Source of the DNA: Sphingobium sp. YR768
GTDB lineage: Bacteria; Pseudomonadota; Alphaproteobacteria; Sphingomonadales; Sphingomonadaceae
Reading direction: 5' to 3'
Assembly: GCF_900111125.1 (NCBI RefSeq)
Contig: NZ_FOGE01000023.1
Coordinates: 1 to 64,000, forward strand
Length of the DNA: 64,000 nucleotides
Shown here: positions 1 through 7,859 of the stretch, in pieces
How positions within the stretch are numbered: position 1 is the first letter of the stretch
Layout: each line of letters begins with the position of its first letter
Notes under the pieces: model-generated
The model's database searches: none
What the model saw: the letters and a program-made list of their open reading frames with translations, nothing else
What the model was told of the DNA's origin: nothing
Program-made: the position numbers and the translations under genes

Positions 1-1
1 C

Positions 2-79
2 ATCGGATCGCTGCTCGATGCTTTCAGTCCCGCAGAATGCCGCAAATATCTCATCAATTCCGGATACGGATCAATCTGA
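2..79 (+). mobile_element. IS630-family transposase, C-terminal end only
   Basis: Reading from base 2, an open frame of 25 codons runs to a TGA at 77-79 and contains FSPAECRKYLINSGY. IS630-type transposases characteristically end in a segment of the form F-[ST]-P-x-E-C-x-N/K-Y-[FL]-x-N-[AS]-G-Y. The rest of the gene lies left of the window, so I cannot tell whether it is intact. Its stop is 13 bases from the stop of the efflux operon, which is read toward it. Confidence 0.65.
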
Positions 80-91
80 TGTCATCCGACT

Positions 92-1489
92 CTAGCTGGC
101 CGCGCCACCCAGCGCCTTGATCAGGGCGATACTGGCGCGCATCCGGTTGGTATCCACGGCCAGCAGCGCACGCTGCGCCTCCAGCGCGTCGGTCTGGGCC
201 GTCACGACCTCCAGATAATCGGATGCGCCATCGCGATAGCGGCTATAGGCGATCTTGCTGGTCCGCTCGGCAGCCTGCGCCGCGTCGCGCTGATCCACCG
301 ACTGGGCGGCGAGATGACGCCCGGCCGCGATCGCGTCCTCGGCCTGACGGAAGGCGCTCAGCACCGCGTCCCGGTAGCTGGCCGATAACTCGTCATATTC
401 CGCCCGTGACATCTTCACCTGCGCGTTGCGCCGTCCGCCGTCGAACAACGTTACCAATGCCGAAAGCGGCCCCAAGCCCCAGAAGCTGTTCGGACTACGC
501 AACAGGTCGCCGCGCGTCGTTTCCCAGCCACCGGTCAGCCCCAGCGTCAGCGAAGGGAAATAGGCAGCCTTCGCCACGCCGATGCGGGCATTGGCCGCAT
601 AGATGCGCCGTTCGGCCGCTGCGATGTCCGGGCGGCGCTGCAACAATTCGGACGGCGTGCCGGTCGGCACCGCAGGTATGGGAAGAAGATCATCCTGCGG
701 CGCGATCGAGAAATCGGATGCGACGGCGCCAACCAGCGCAGCGATCTCATGCTCGGTCGCGGCCCGTTCATTCGCGACAGCGGAGATTTGCGCCCGCGCA
801 TTGCTGAGCGCCGTCTTCGATCGGTTGACGTCCATGCCCGATGCGATGCCGCCCTTATGCCGGGTCGCGGTCAGGCCATAGGCGCGGTCGAACGCCACGA
901 CGCTCTGCCGCAGCAACGCGGCCTGCGCATCGAAGCCGCGCAGGCGGGCATAGGCGTCGGCCACCGCTGCCTGAAGGCTGAGACGGGCAGAAGCCAGATC
1001 CTGCTCGCTCGCCTGCGCCTCCGCACCGGCGGCCTTCACGCTATTGCGGATGCGCCCCCACAGATCGATTTCATAGTCGAGCGATGCGCCGACCACATAG
1101 TCATTATAAGTGACGGCGCTGCCATTGCCCTGAAACCGGTTGCCCGACACGCGACGACGCCCCGCATCGGCACCGGCGCCGACCGTGGGCAGCAGGTCCG
1201 CCCCCTCGATCCGGGCGGCCGCCCGCGCCTGATCATAGCGGGCCAGTGCAGCAGCCAAAGTCGGGCTGGCCTTTTCCGCGCGAGCCTCCAGATCATTGAG
1301 GACGGGGTCGCCAAAGGCTTCCCACCAGGCGCCACGCGGGGCGGCGTCCATCGGCTGGGCGGCGGTCCAGCCGGCTACTTCCTTGAACGCAGCGGGCGCC
1401 GCGGCTTCGGGCGGATGATAGTCGGGCGCCATCGAACAGGCGGCCAACAGCATCGGCGACAGAGCAATAAAGCGGCGATCAACGCCCAT
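92..1489 (-). CDS. RND efflux outer-membrane factor lipoprotein (NodT/OprM family)
   Basis: Forms the trimeric outer-membrane channel of a tripartite RND pump. I chose the ATG at 1489 because it opens a lipoprotein signal (MGVDRRFIALSPMLLAACS) with lipobox LAAC; the Cys would be lipidated after cleavage. The reading frame is open 44 codons further upstream, but that stretch lies inside the adaptor gene and is Arg/Pro-rich. The mature protein begins with the usual MAPDYHPP segment and carries two OMF repeats, including the ELLQRRPDIAAAERR motif typical of the family. At 465 residues it is normal length. It overlaps the adaptor gene by 11 bases and is the last gene of the adaptor-pump operon. 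Substrate unknown. Confidence 0.93.
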   Translation of the reverse strand: MGVDRRFIALSPMLLAACSMAPDYHPPEAAAPAAFKEVAGWTAAQPMDAAPRGAWWEAFGDPVLNDLEARAEKASPTLAAALARYDQARAAARIEGADLLPTVGAGADAGRRRVSGNRFQGNGSAVTYNDYVVGASLDYEIDLWGRIRNSVKAAGAEAQASEQDLASARLSLQAAVADAYARLRGFDAQAALLRQSVVAFDRAYGLTATRHKGGIASGMDVNRSKTALSNARAQISAVANERAATEHEIAALVGAVASDFSIAPQDDLLPIPAVPTGTPSELLQRRPDIAAAERRIYAANARIGVAKAAYFPSLTLGLTGGWETTRGDLLRSPNSFWGLGPLSALVTLFDGGRRNAQVKMSRAEYDELSASYRDAVLSAFRQAEDAIAAGRHLAAQSVDQRDAAQAAERTSKIAYSRYRDGASDYLEVVTAQTDALEAQRALLAVDTNRMRASIALIKALGGAAS

Positions 1490-2681
1490 GCGCAGCGCCC
1501 TTCCCGGCGGCGGCGGTCTGGACCTGCACCTTGTCACCGGTGCGGATCGCGTCGGGCGGCGTGTCGACGATCCGGTCCTGCGCCGTGATGCCGGTCGAAA
1601 TCTGGACGGTCGACCCTTCATCCCGTGCGATCGTTACAGGCTTCACGGTCACGCGGCCGTCACTGCTGACTATGGCGACTGTCGGCCCGTCATTGCCATA
1701 GAGGATGGCGCTGCCCGGCAGGGTCAGCGCATTGCCCTGGCCCGCCCCGACCTGGAACTTGACCTGCGCGAAGGCGCCGGGCTTCAATGCGCCATCGGGA
1801 TTGGGGGCCTGCAACTGCACCAGCACCGCGCCCGATTGCGGATCGACCGCATTGGCGCTGCTGGTCATGGTCGCGGTAAAGCTGCGCCCCGGATATTCAG
1901 GCAGCGTCAGCGTGGCGGTGTTGCCCGGCTTCACGGCAGCCGAATAGCCCTGCGGCACGCGCACATAGATGCGCACGCGGTGGATGTCGGATACGGTGAA
2001 GAGCGGCTGGGCGCTGGCATTGCCAGCAACGACCAGCGCACCGATCTGCGCCGACCGGCTGGTCACGACGCCATCGAACGGCGCGGACAGACGGGTAAAG
2101 CCCTGCAACGCCTTCAACCGCTTCACATTGGCAAGCGCGGCATTGGACACGGCCACCCGCGCGGCCAGATCGCCAGCCTTCTCGTCCACTTCCTGCTGCG
2201 AAACCGCATCTTCCTTCAGCATCGCCGACCAACGCTTCGACGTGGTTGCAGCCAGCCGCTGATTGGCGAGGGCAGTCTGATAATCGGCCTGTGCCGCCGC
2301 CAGTTGTTGGTCGACATCGGGCGCATCGAGAATGGCGAGCGGCTGTCCGGCGCTCACCCGGTCGCCGATATCGGCCAGCCAGCGGCGGACATAGCCATTG
2401 GTCCGGGCATTGATGGCGGCGCTGTTGAATGCCTGGACATTGCCCGGCAGCACCAGCACATTGCCCTCCGCATCCGCCTTGGGCGACACGATCGTCACAT
2501 TGGGCAAAGCAGAGTCGGCAGCGGTCTGGCGCAATTCCTCGGTCGCGCTGATCCGGGAGGCGACACCCACGCCGACGACCGCAACGGCCAGAATAGCGGC
2601 GCCGATGCCTACGCGCTTCAGGGTGCGGCTATCCGGCCCTGCGGCGGCCGGGTTCTCGATAGTGGCTTCATGCTCAGACAT
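1479..2681 (-). CDS. RND efflux periplasmic adaptor subunit (membrane fusion protein)
   Basis: Links the inner-membrane pump to the outer-membrane factor. The start at 2681 (MSEHEATIENP) overlaps the pump stop by 8 bases, and an 18-codon upstream extension is less likely. A single N-terminal membrane anchor follows (about residues 24-45, IGAAILAVAVVGVGVA). Then come the lipoyl-like half motifs (GYVRRWLADIGDRVSAGQPLA and LSAPFDGVVTSR), a coiled-coil hairpin between them (AAAQADYQTALANQRLAA) and beta-barrel segments. Length is 400 residues, standard for the family. Gene order pump, adaptor, outer-membrane factor, all overlapping, shows one translationally coupled operon. Confidence 0.93.
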   Translation of the reverse strand: MSEHEATIENPAAAGPDSRTLKRVGIGAAILAVAVVGVGVASRISATEELRQTAADSALPNVTIVSPKADAEGNVLVLPGNVQAFNSAAINARTNGYVRRWLADIGDRVSAGQPLAILDAPDVDQQLAAAQADYQTALANQRLAATTSKRWSAMLKEDAVSQQEVDEKAGDLAARVAVSNAALANVKRLKALQGFTRLSAPFDGVVTSRSAQIGALVVAGNASAQPLFTVSDIHRVRIYVRVPQGYSAAVKPGNTATLTLPEYPGRSFTATMTSSANAVDPQSGAVLVQLQAPNPDGALKPGAFAQVKFQVGAGQGNALTLPGSAILYGNDGPTVAIVSSDGRVTVKPVTIARDEGSTVQISTGITAQDRIVDTPPDAIRTGDKVQVQTAAAGKGAAHGR

Positions 2682-5600
2682 GGCTTGGCTGCATTTCCGT
2701 TTTGGGGGCCTTCTGGCCATGTTTCCGGTGGACAAGGGCGAAGACGGTGGGAACGAAGAAGAGAGTGGCGATGGTCGCGCAGATCAGGCCGCCGATGACC
2801 GCGCGGCCCAGCGGGGCATTTTGTTCGCCGCCCTCGCCCAGCCCCAGCGCCATCGGACCCATGCCGATGATCATGGCCAGCGCCGTCATCAGAACGGGGC
2901 GGAAGCGGACCATGCCGGCCTCCAGCGCCGCCTTGGTCCCGTCACCCAGTTCGGCGAGCCGTTCGCGCGCGAAGCTGACGACAAGAATCGAGTTGGCGGT
3001 TGCCACGCCCATGCACATGATCGCACCGGTCAGGGCTGGCACCGACAAAGTGGTGCCGGTTATGAACAATATCCAGATGATGCCGGCGAGCGCGGCGGGG
3101 AGCGCGGTGATGATGACGAACGGATCGACCCAGCTCTGGAAATTGACCACGATCAGCAGGTAGATCAGCACGACCGCCCCGACCAGACCGAAGCCCAGAC
3201 CGGAAAAGGCGGTGTTCATCGTCGCATATTGGCCACGGATGGTGACCGTCGCGCCCTTGGGCAGCTCCTTCGACAAAGACTGGATCGCTGCGTCGACATC
3301 GGCGGCGACCGCGCCCAGGTCACGCCCGCTGGTGGTGGCGAAGACGTCGAGCACCGGCGCCAGATTATAATGTGATACCACCGGGAAAGTGTTGGAACGA
3401 ACGATCGACGCCAGACCACCCAGCGGCTGGACCGATGTGGCGTTCGCGCCCGATACCGGCACATTGGACAGGTCGCTGATCGATCCGACCAGATATTCGG
3501 GCGCCTGCGCAACCACCGGATATTGGATGCCATTTTCCGGATTGACGAAGAAAACGGGCGCCGTCTGCGACGTACCGGCCAGCTGGCTGGCAAGACTGGT
3601 GGTGACATCCCGTTCGGTCAGGCCATATTGGCCGACACGCGACCGGTCGACATCGACGTCCAACTGGGGCGACCGACCGGGCTGCTGAATGCGCGCATCG
3701 GCCAGACCGGGAATGATCGCCATCTTGGCCAGCAGCTTTTGCGCATAGACCCGGTTGGCCTCGGCATTCTTGCCCGCGACCTGGACGTCGATCGGCGCGG
3801 GTGCACCGAAGTTCAGAATCTGACTGGTGATATCCGCCGGCAGGAAGGAGAATGTCGTACCGGTGAAGCGGCGCGGCAGTTCCCGCCGCAACAGGTTGAC
3901 CAGTTCGTCGGTCGGACGATGGCCCTTGTTGAGCGAAATCAGCATGTCGCCATCCTGCGGGCCGACCGTGCCGCTATTATTATAGATGGTGTTGATGGCG
4001 CTGACCGGCAGACCGATATTGTCGGTGATCGAACCCAGCTCGGCAGCCGGGACCAGGGTGCGCACCTCTCGGCCGATCCGGTCGAAGCGGGCCGCCGTAT
4101 CCTCGATCCGCGAACCGGCGGGCACGCGGATATGCATGGCGATCTGACCGGAATCGACCGAAGGAAAGAAATTGCTCCCCAGCATCGGTAGCAAGCCGAA
4201 GGACAAAAGGACGATCGCCATGAACCCGATCAGGAACGGCTTGCGCGCGCCCAGAGCGCGGTGGAGCAGCCCGATATAGCCGGTGCGGATCTTTTCGAAA
4301 TGGCGCTCGAACCCGCGCTGGAAACGGACAAGGATATTATGCGACCCGGCCGTGCCAGCCAGATGGGCGTCGCCATGTTCGACATGGGGCTTGAGCAGAT
4401 ACATCGCCATCGTCGGCACCAAGGTACGCGACAGGATGAAAGACGCGATCATCGCGAACACGACCGACAGCGCCATCGGCACGAACAGATAGCCCGCAAC
4501 GCCTGGCAGGAAGAACATCGGCACGAAGACGATGCAGATGCACAGCAGCGAGACGAAGGCCGGCGTCACGATCTGCGCCGCACCGTCCAGGATCGACTCG
4601 ACGACGCCCTTGCCCTGTTCCAGATGCCAGTTGATATTTTCGATCGTCACCGTGGCGTCGTCGACCAGGATGCCCACCGCCAGCGCCAGACCGCCCAGCG
4701 TCATCACGTTCAGCGTCTGGCCGAACAGCGCCAGCGCGGCGATCGCCGCCAGGATCGCCAGAGGGATAGACAGGGCGATGATGACCGTGGAGCGCCAGCT
4801 TCCCAGAAACAGCAGGATCATCAGCGACGTCAGTGCCGCCGCGATCGCGCCCTCATGGATCACGCCTTCGACCGCGCCCTTCACGAAGATCGACTGGTCG
4901 CCGATCGGCAGGATTTTCAGGCTGTCCGGCAGCGTCGCGCTGATCTTGGGCAGCGCCGCCTTCACGCCGTCCACGATCGACAGGGTGGAGGTCGAGCCGT
5001 TTTTGAGCACGGTCAGCAGCGCCGAACGACTGCCTTCCACATGGACGATATTGGTCTGCGGGCCGCTGCCGTCACGGACATAGGCCACGTCGCGCATATA
5101 AATGGTCGCGCCGTTCACCACCTTCACCGGCAGATCGTTCAGCGCTTCGATCGAGGTCGGCGCATTATTCAGGCGGACGCTATATTGGGTCGCTCCGACC
5201 TTCACGAATCCGGCGGGGTTGATCTGATTCTGCGCGGCGATAGCGTTACCGACATCCTGCGCCGACAGCCCCTTCGACTGGAGCGCCATGGGATTGAGGT
5301 CGATCTGCACCTGACGCTGCTTGCCGCCCGACGGGAACGGCATGGCCAGACCGGGAATAGTGATCAGCGGCGGACGCACCTGATTCTGGCCCAGATCGAA
5401 CAATTGCTGTTCCGATAACCCCTTGCCGGACAAGGCAAGTTGCAGGATCGGCACGGTCGACGCGCTATAGTTCAGGATCAGCGGGGGCGTGATGCCCGGC
5501 GGCATCTGGCGCAGCACGGTCTGCGAGATGGACGTCACCTGCGCGGTGGCCGTACGGATGTCGGCGCCGGGCTGGAAATAGATTTTGATGATGCCAAAGC

Positions 5601-5865
5601 CCTGGATCGACTGGCTTTCGATATGCTCGATATCGTTGACCGTCGTCGTCAGCACGCGCTCATAAGGGCTGACGATACGTCCGGACATATCCTCCGGCGA
5701 CAGGCCCGCATATTGGAAAGACACCGCAATCACGGGAATGCGAATGTTGGGGAACATGTCGACCGGCGTGCGAACAGCCGCAAGCAACCCCACGATGGCG
5801 ATCAAAATCGCCATAACGATAAACGTCAAAGGACGATTCAGGGCAACTTTGACAATACCGATCAT
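2674..5865 (-). CDS. RND multidrug efflux permease (AcrB/MdtB-like)
   Basis: Inner-membrane proton-driven pump of 1063 residues. The start at 5865 (MIGIVKVALNRPLTFIVMAIL) places the first transmembrane helix at the N-terminus as expected; 28 further upstream codons look non-coding. Two repeated halves are visible, each with a large periplasmic loop followed by a helix cluster. RND signatures include VRTPVDMFPNIRIPVI near the start, GILVDDATVTIENI in helix 4 with the paired Asp residues of the proton relay, and MCMGVATANSILVVSFA in the second half. It is first in the operon, and its promoter faces the divergent LysR gene. Substrate cannot be predicted; the sequence is hydrophobe/amphiphile-type rather than a CzcA-type metal pump. 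Confidence 0.94.
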   Translation of the reverse strand: MIGIVKVALNRPLTFIVMAILIAIVGLLAAVRTPVDMFPNIRIPVIAVSFQYAGLSPEDMSGRIVSPYERVLTTTVNDIEHIESQSIQGFGIIKIYFQPGADIRTATAQVTSISQTVLRQMPPGITPPLILNYSASTVPILQLALSGKGLSEQQLFDLGQNQVRPPLITIPGLAMPFPSGGKQRQVQIDLNPMALQSKGLSAQDVGNAIAAQNQINPAGFVKVGATQYSVRLNNAPTSIEALNDLPVKVVNGATIYMRDVAYVRDGSGPQTNIVHVEGSRSALLTVLKNGSTSTLSIVDGVKAALPKISATLPDSLKILPIGDQSIFVKGAVEGVIHEGAIAAALTSLMILLFLGSWRSTVIIALSIPLAILAAIAALALFGQTLNVMTLGGLALAVGILVDDATVTIENINWHLEQGKGVVESILDGAAQIVTPAFVSLLCICIVFVPMFFLPGVAGYLFVPMALSVVFAMIASFILSRTLVPTMAMYLLKPHVEHGDAHLAGTAGSHNILVRFQRGFERHFEKIRTGYIGLLHRALGARKPFLIGFMAIVLLSFGLLPMLGSNFFPSVDSGQIAMHIRVPAGSRIEDTAARFDRIGREVRTLVPAAELGSITDNIGLPVSAINTIYNNSGTVGPQDGDMLISLNKGHRPTDELVNLLRRELPRRFTGTTFSFLPADITSQILNFGAPAPIDVQVAGKNAEANRVYAQKLLAKMAIIPGLADARIQQPGRSPQLDVDVDRSRVGQYGLTERDVTTSLASQLAGTSQTAPVFFVNPENGIQYPVVAQAPEYLVGSISDLSNVPVSGANATSVQPLGGLASIVRSNTFPVVSHYNLAPVLDVFATTSGRDLGAVAADVDAAIQSLSKELPKGATVTIRGQYATMNTAFSGLGFGLVGAVVLIYLLIVVNFQSWVDPFVIITALPAALAGIIWILFITGTTLSVPALTGAIMCMGVATANSILVVSFARERLAELGDGTKAALEAGMVRFRPVLMTALAMIIGMGPMALGLGEGGEQNAPLGRAVIGGLICATIATLFFVPTVFALVHRKHGQKAPKTEMQPSHV

Positions 5866-5962
5866 CCACGACTCCGGGTCACAACGGCCTGACCGCCGAT
5901 GCTGTAAGAACTGACGCCTCTCCAGAAGGGATGCGCCACGGTATCGCAACCACCCCGGCGGA

Positions 5963-5985
5963 TAAAGCCGCTTATTACGGCTTTA
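5963..5985. promoter_or_regulatory. Inverted repeat between efflux operon and LysR gene, candidate LysR operator
   Basis: TAAAGCCG and CGGCTTTA form a perfect 8-bp inverted repeat with a 7-base spacer. It lies about 100 bases upstream of the pump start and about 180 upstream of the divergent LysR start. LysR-type regulators commonly bind such interrupted dyads in divergent intergenic regions. The 297-base region holds no gene. A TATAAT at 6124-6129 could be the -10 of the LysR gene, but no good -35 is visible. Binding is an inference. Confidence 0.45.
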
Positions 5986-6162
5986 CGAGAATAGAATGTG
6001 ACGACGACCCGCGGCCGGCAGGCAGCGGCGTTCGGGGGCAGATCGCGCGCGGCCTTCGGCACAGCGACGGGTCGCCGCCACATCTGGTTTCGCCATGCAA
6101 CCTAGAATCTTCCGCGTCTAATATATAATATGGCTTCATCGATATCCTGGACGAATTGATTC

Positions 6163-7059
6163 ATGGACCTGCGTCATCTGCGTTATTTCCTCTGCGTGTC
6201 CGAAGAGATGCATTTCGGCCGCGCCGCGCAAAGGCTGGGCATCTCCCAGCCACCGCTCAGTCAGCAAATTCGCGCATTGGAGGAGGAATTGGGCGTGCGC
6301 CTGTTCGAACGCACCAGTCGTCGCGTGACCCTGACCGAGGTGGGGCGGATGTTCGCCCCGGAAGCGCGGGCGACACTCGAACGGGCCGAACACGCGATTC
6401 GAACCGCCCGATTGGCGCAACAAGGTGCGATCGGCCGACTGGCGGTCGGTTTCACGTCATCGGGGCCGTTCGTGCCCCGCGTCGCGCGAACCCTTTATGA
6501 TTTTCGGCAGGCCTATCCCGATGTCGAACTCACGCTGCGCGAACTTGGCCGGGACGACCAGATCGAAGAAGTGGCGCGCCGACGGCTCGACATCGGCATC
6601 ATCCGCAGCTTCGACCGGCCGAACCTGCCTGACGGGCTCGCCGCGATGATGCTGGAAGAGGAGGACATGCGGCTGGCGGTCCGGCAGGATCATCCTTTCG
6701 CAGCCCAGGCCAATGATCCGGCCATCATCGATCTTCAGGGCGAGCCGATGGTCTTCTACAGCGCGGCCAACGGCGCTGGCTTCAACGAACATTTCTTCGC
6801 TTTATGTCGGGAAGCCGGCTTTGAACCGCATGTCGTCCAGGAAGCCGGCAGCCTGGCCACGCTGCTGGGGCTGGTCGCCGCCGGTTTCGGCGCGACCATA
6901 TTGGCCCATTCGCTGACCCGCCTGCATGTCGACAATCTGGTCTATCGTCCCCTTGCCGCGCCGGTTACGAGCCGCCTCTGGCTCATCCATCGCGACGACC
7001 TGTCCCCGACATCACAGGCGTTTCGAGATATCATTCTGACGGGGAGCGATCCATCCTAA
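6163..7059 (+). CDS. LysR-family transcriptional regulator, divergent from RND operon
   Basis: A 298-residue LysR-type regulator. The N-terminal winged helix-turn-helix spans about residues 15-62 (GRAAQRLGISQPPLSQQIRA, then ELGVRLFERTSRRVTLTE). A type-2 periplasmic-binding-like effector domain follows, beginning around GRLAVGFTSSGPF. The length is typical and the ATG at 6163 begins directly with the conserved MDLRHLRYFL. Its position head to head with the efflux operon makes it the likely regulator of that operon, and autoregulation is likely. The effector is not predictable. Confidence 0.93.
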   Translation: MDLRHLRYFLCVSEEMHFGRAAQRLGISQPPLSQQIRALEEELGVRLFERTSRRVTLTEVGRMFAPEARATLERAEHAIRTARLAQQGAIGRLAVGFTSSGPFVPRVARTLYDFRQAYPDVELTLRELGRDDQIEEVARRRLDIGIIRSFDRPNLPDGLAAMMLEEEDMRLAVRQDHPFAAQANDPAIIDLQGEPMVFYSAANGAGFNEHFFALCREAGFEPHVVQEAGSLATLLGLVAAGFGATILAHSLTRLHVDNLVYRPLAAPVTSRLWLIHRDDLSPTSQAFRDIILTGSDPS

Positions 7060-7081
7060 GGAGGGGCAACTTGCCCCTCCT
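7059..7081. terminator. Convergent hairpin between LysR gene and cysQ
   Basis: AGGAGGGG and CCCCTCCT flank a CAACTTG loop, a strong palindrome that starts at the LysR stop codon and ends 8 bases before the cysQ stop. There is no T-run after it on either strand, so it is at best a weak or factor-assisted bidirectional terminator. Confidence 0.5.
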
Positions 7082-7088
7082 GTGCCCA

Positions 7089-7859
7089 TCAGGCCGCTAC
7101 CTGCTCGGCGATCAGCGACAGGACGGTCGCCGCATGCTCTTTCCGGCAGATCAGCAGGTCGGGCAGATAGACGTCGCTCTGATTATAGATGAGAGGCGAC
7201 CCATCGATCCGCGAACAATGCAGACCATGGGCCAGCGCCACGGCAACGGGCGCCATGCTGTCCCATTCATACTGACCGCCACTATGCAAATAAATGTCGG
7301 CCTGCCCCAATATGACCGCCATCGCCTTCGCCCCGGCGCTGCCCATCGGAACAAGTTCCGCGCCCAGCGCCTGCGCGACAGCAAGGGCTTCCTTGGCCGG
7401 GCGCGTGCGACTGACCACCATGCGCAGCGGCGCGGGCGGCGGCGGCACGTCATGGGGCTGGTCGGACCGCAGTACGATCCCGCCTGCCAGCCCGGGCAGA
7501 GCCACCGCGCCAACCACCGCTTCGCCATCGATCGCCATGCCGACATGCACCGCCCAGTCGGACCGCGCTTCGCCATATTCGCGCGTGCCGTCGACAGGAT
7601 CGACGATCCACACCCGGCTTTTGGCCAGTCGGTCAGCATTGTCCTTCTCTTCCTCGGACAGCAGCCCATCCTCGCCCCGCACTTCGCGCAGGGCATGGCA
7701 CAGGAATTGGTTGGCGGTCTGGTCGCCCGCCTTGCCCAATGCCTTGGGGCTGAAGATGCCGCTTTCGCGCACATCCACCAGGATGCGGCCCGCAATTTCC
7801 GCCAGATGGGCGGCGAGATCGGCGTCGCTCATCGCCTTGACGTCGACGGGCACGCTCAT
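7089..7859 (-). CDS. cysQ: 3'(2'),5'-bisphosphate nucleotidase CysQ
   Basis: Hydrolyses 3'-phosphoadenosine 5'-phosphate (PAP) to AMP, recycling the by-product of PAPS use; Mg-dependent, Li-sensitive inositol-monophosphatase superfamily. Visible motifs are the metal-binding EEEKDN segment, DPVDGTREY (the family DPxDGT signature) and the C-terminal EWDSMAP segment matching the WDxAA-type motif. Length 256 residues, normal. Its ATG overlaps the cysNC stop (ATGA), so it is the third gene of cysD-cysNC-cysQ. This fits a role in removing PAP generated downstream of the CysC kinase. Confidence 0.92.
   Translation of the reverse strand: MSVPVDVKAMSDADLAAHLAEIAGRILVDVRESGIFSPKALGKAGDQTANQFLCHALREVRGEDGLLSEEEKDNADRLAKSRVWIVDPVDGTREYGEARSDWAVHVGMAIDGEAVVGAVALPGLAGGIVLRSDQPHDVPPPPAPLRMVVSRTRPAKEALAVAQALGAELVPMGSAGAKAMAVILGQADIYLHSGGQYEWDSMAPVAVALAHGLHCSRIDGSPLIYNQSDVYLPDLLICRKEHAATVLSLIAEQVAA

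Noticed and set aside
1488..2798. Long plus-strand frame (436 codons) opposite the adaptor gene
   Set aside because: It mirrors the adaptor in the complementary frame, is His/Arg-rich with no family motif, and the minus-strand adaptor is unambiguous.
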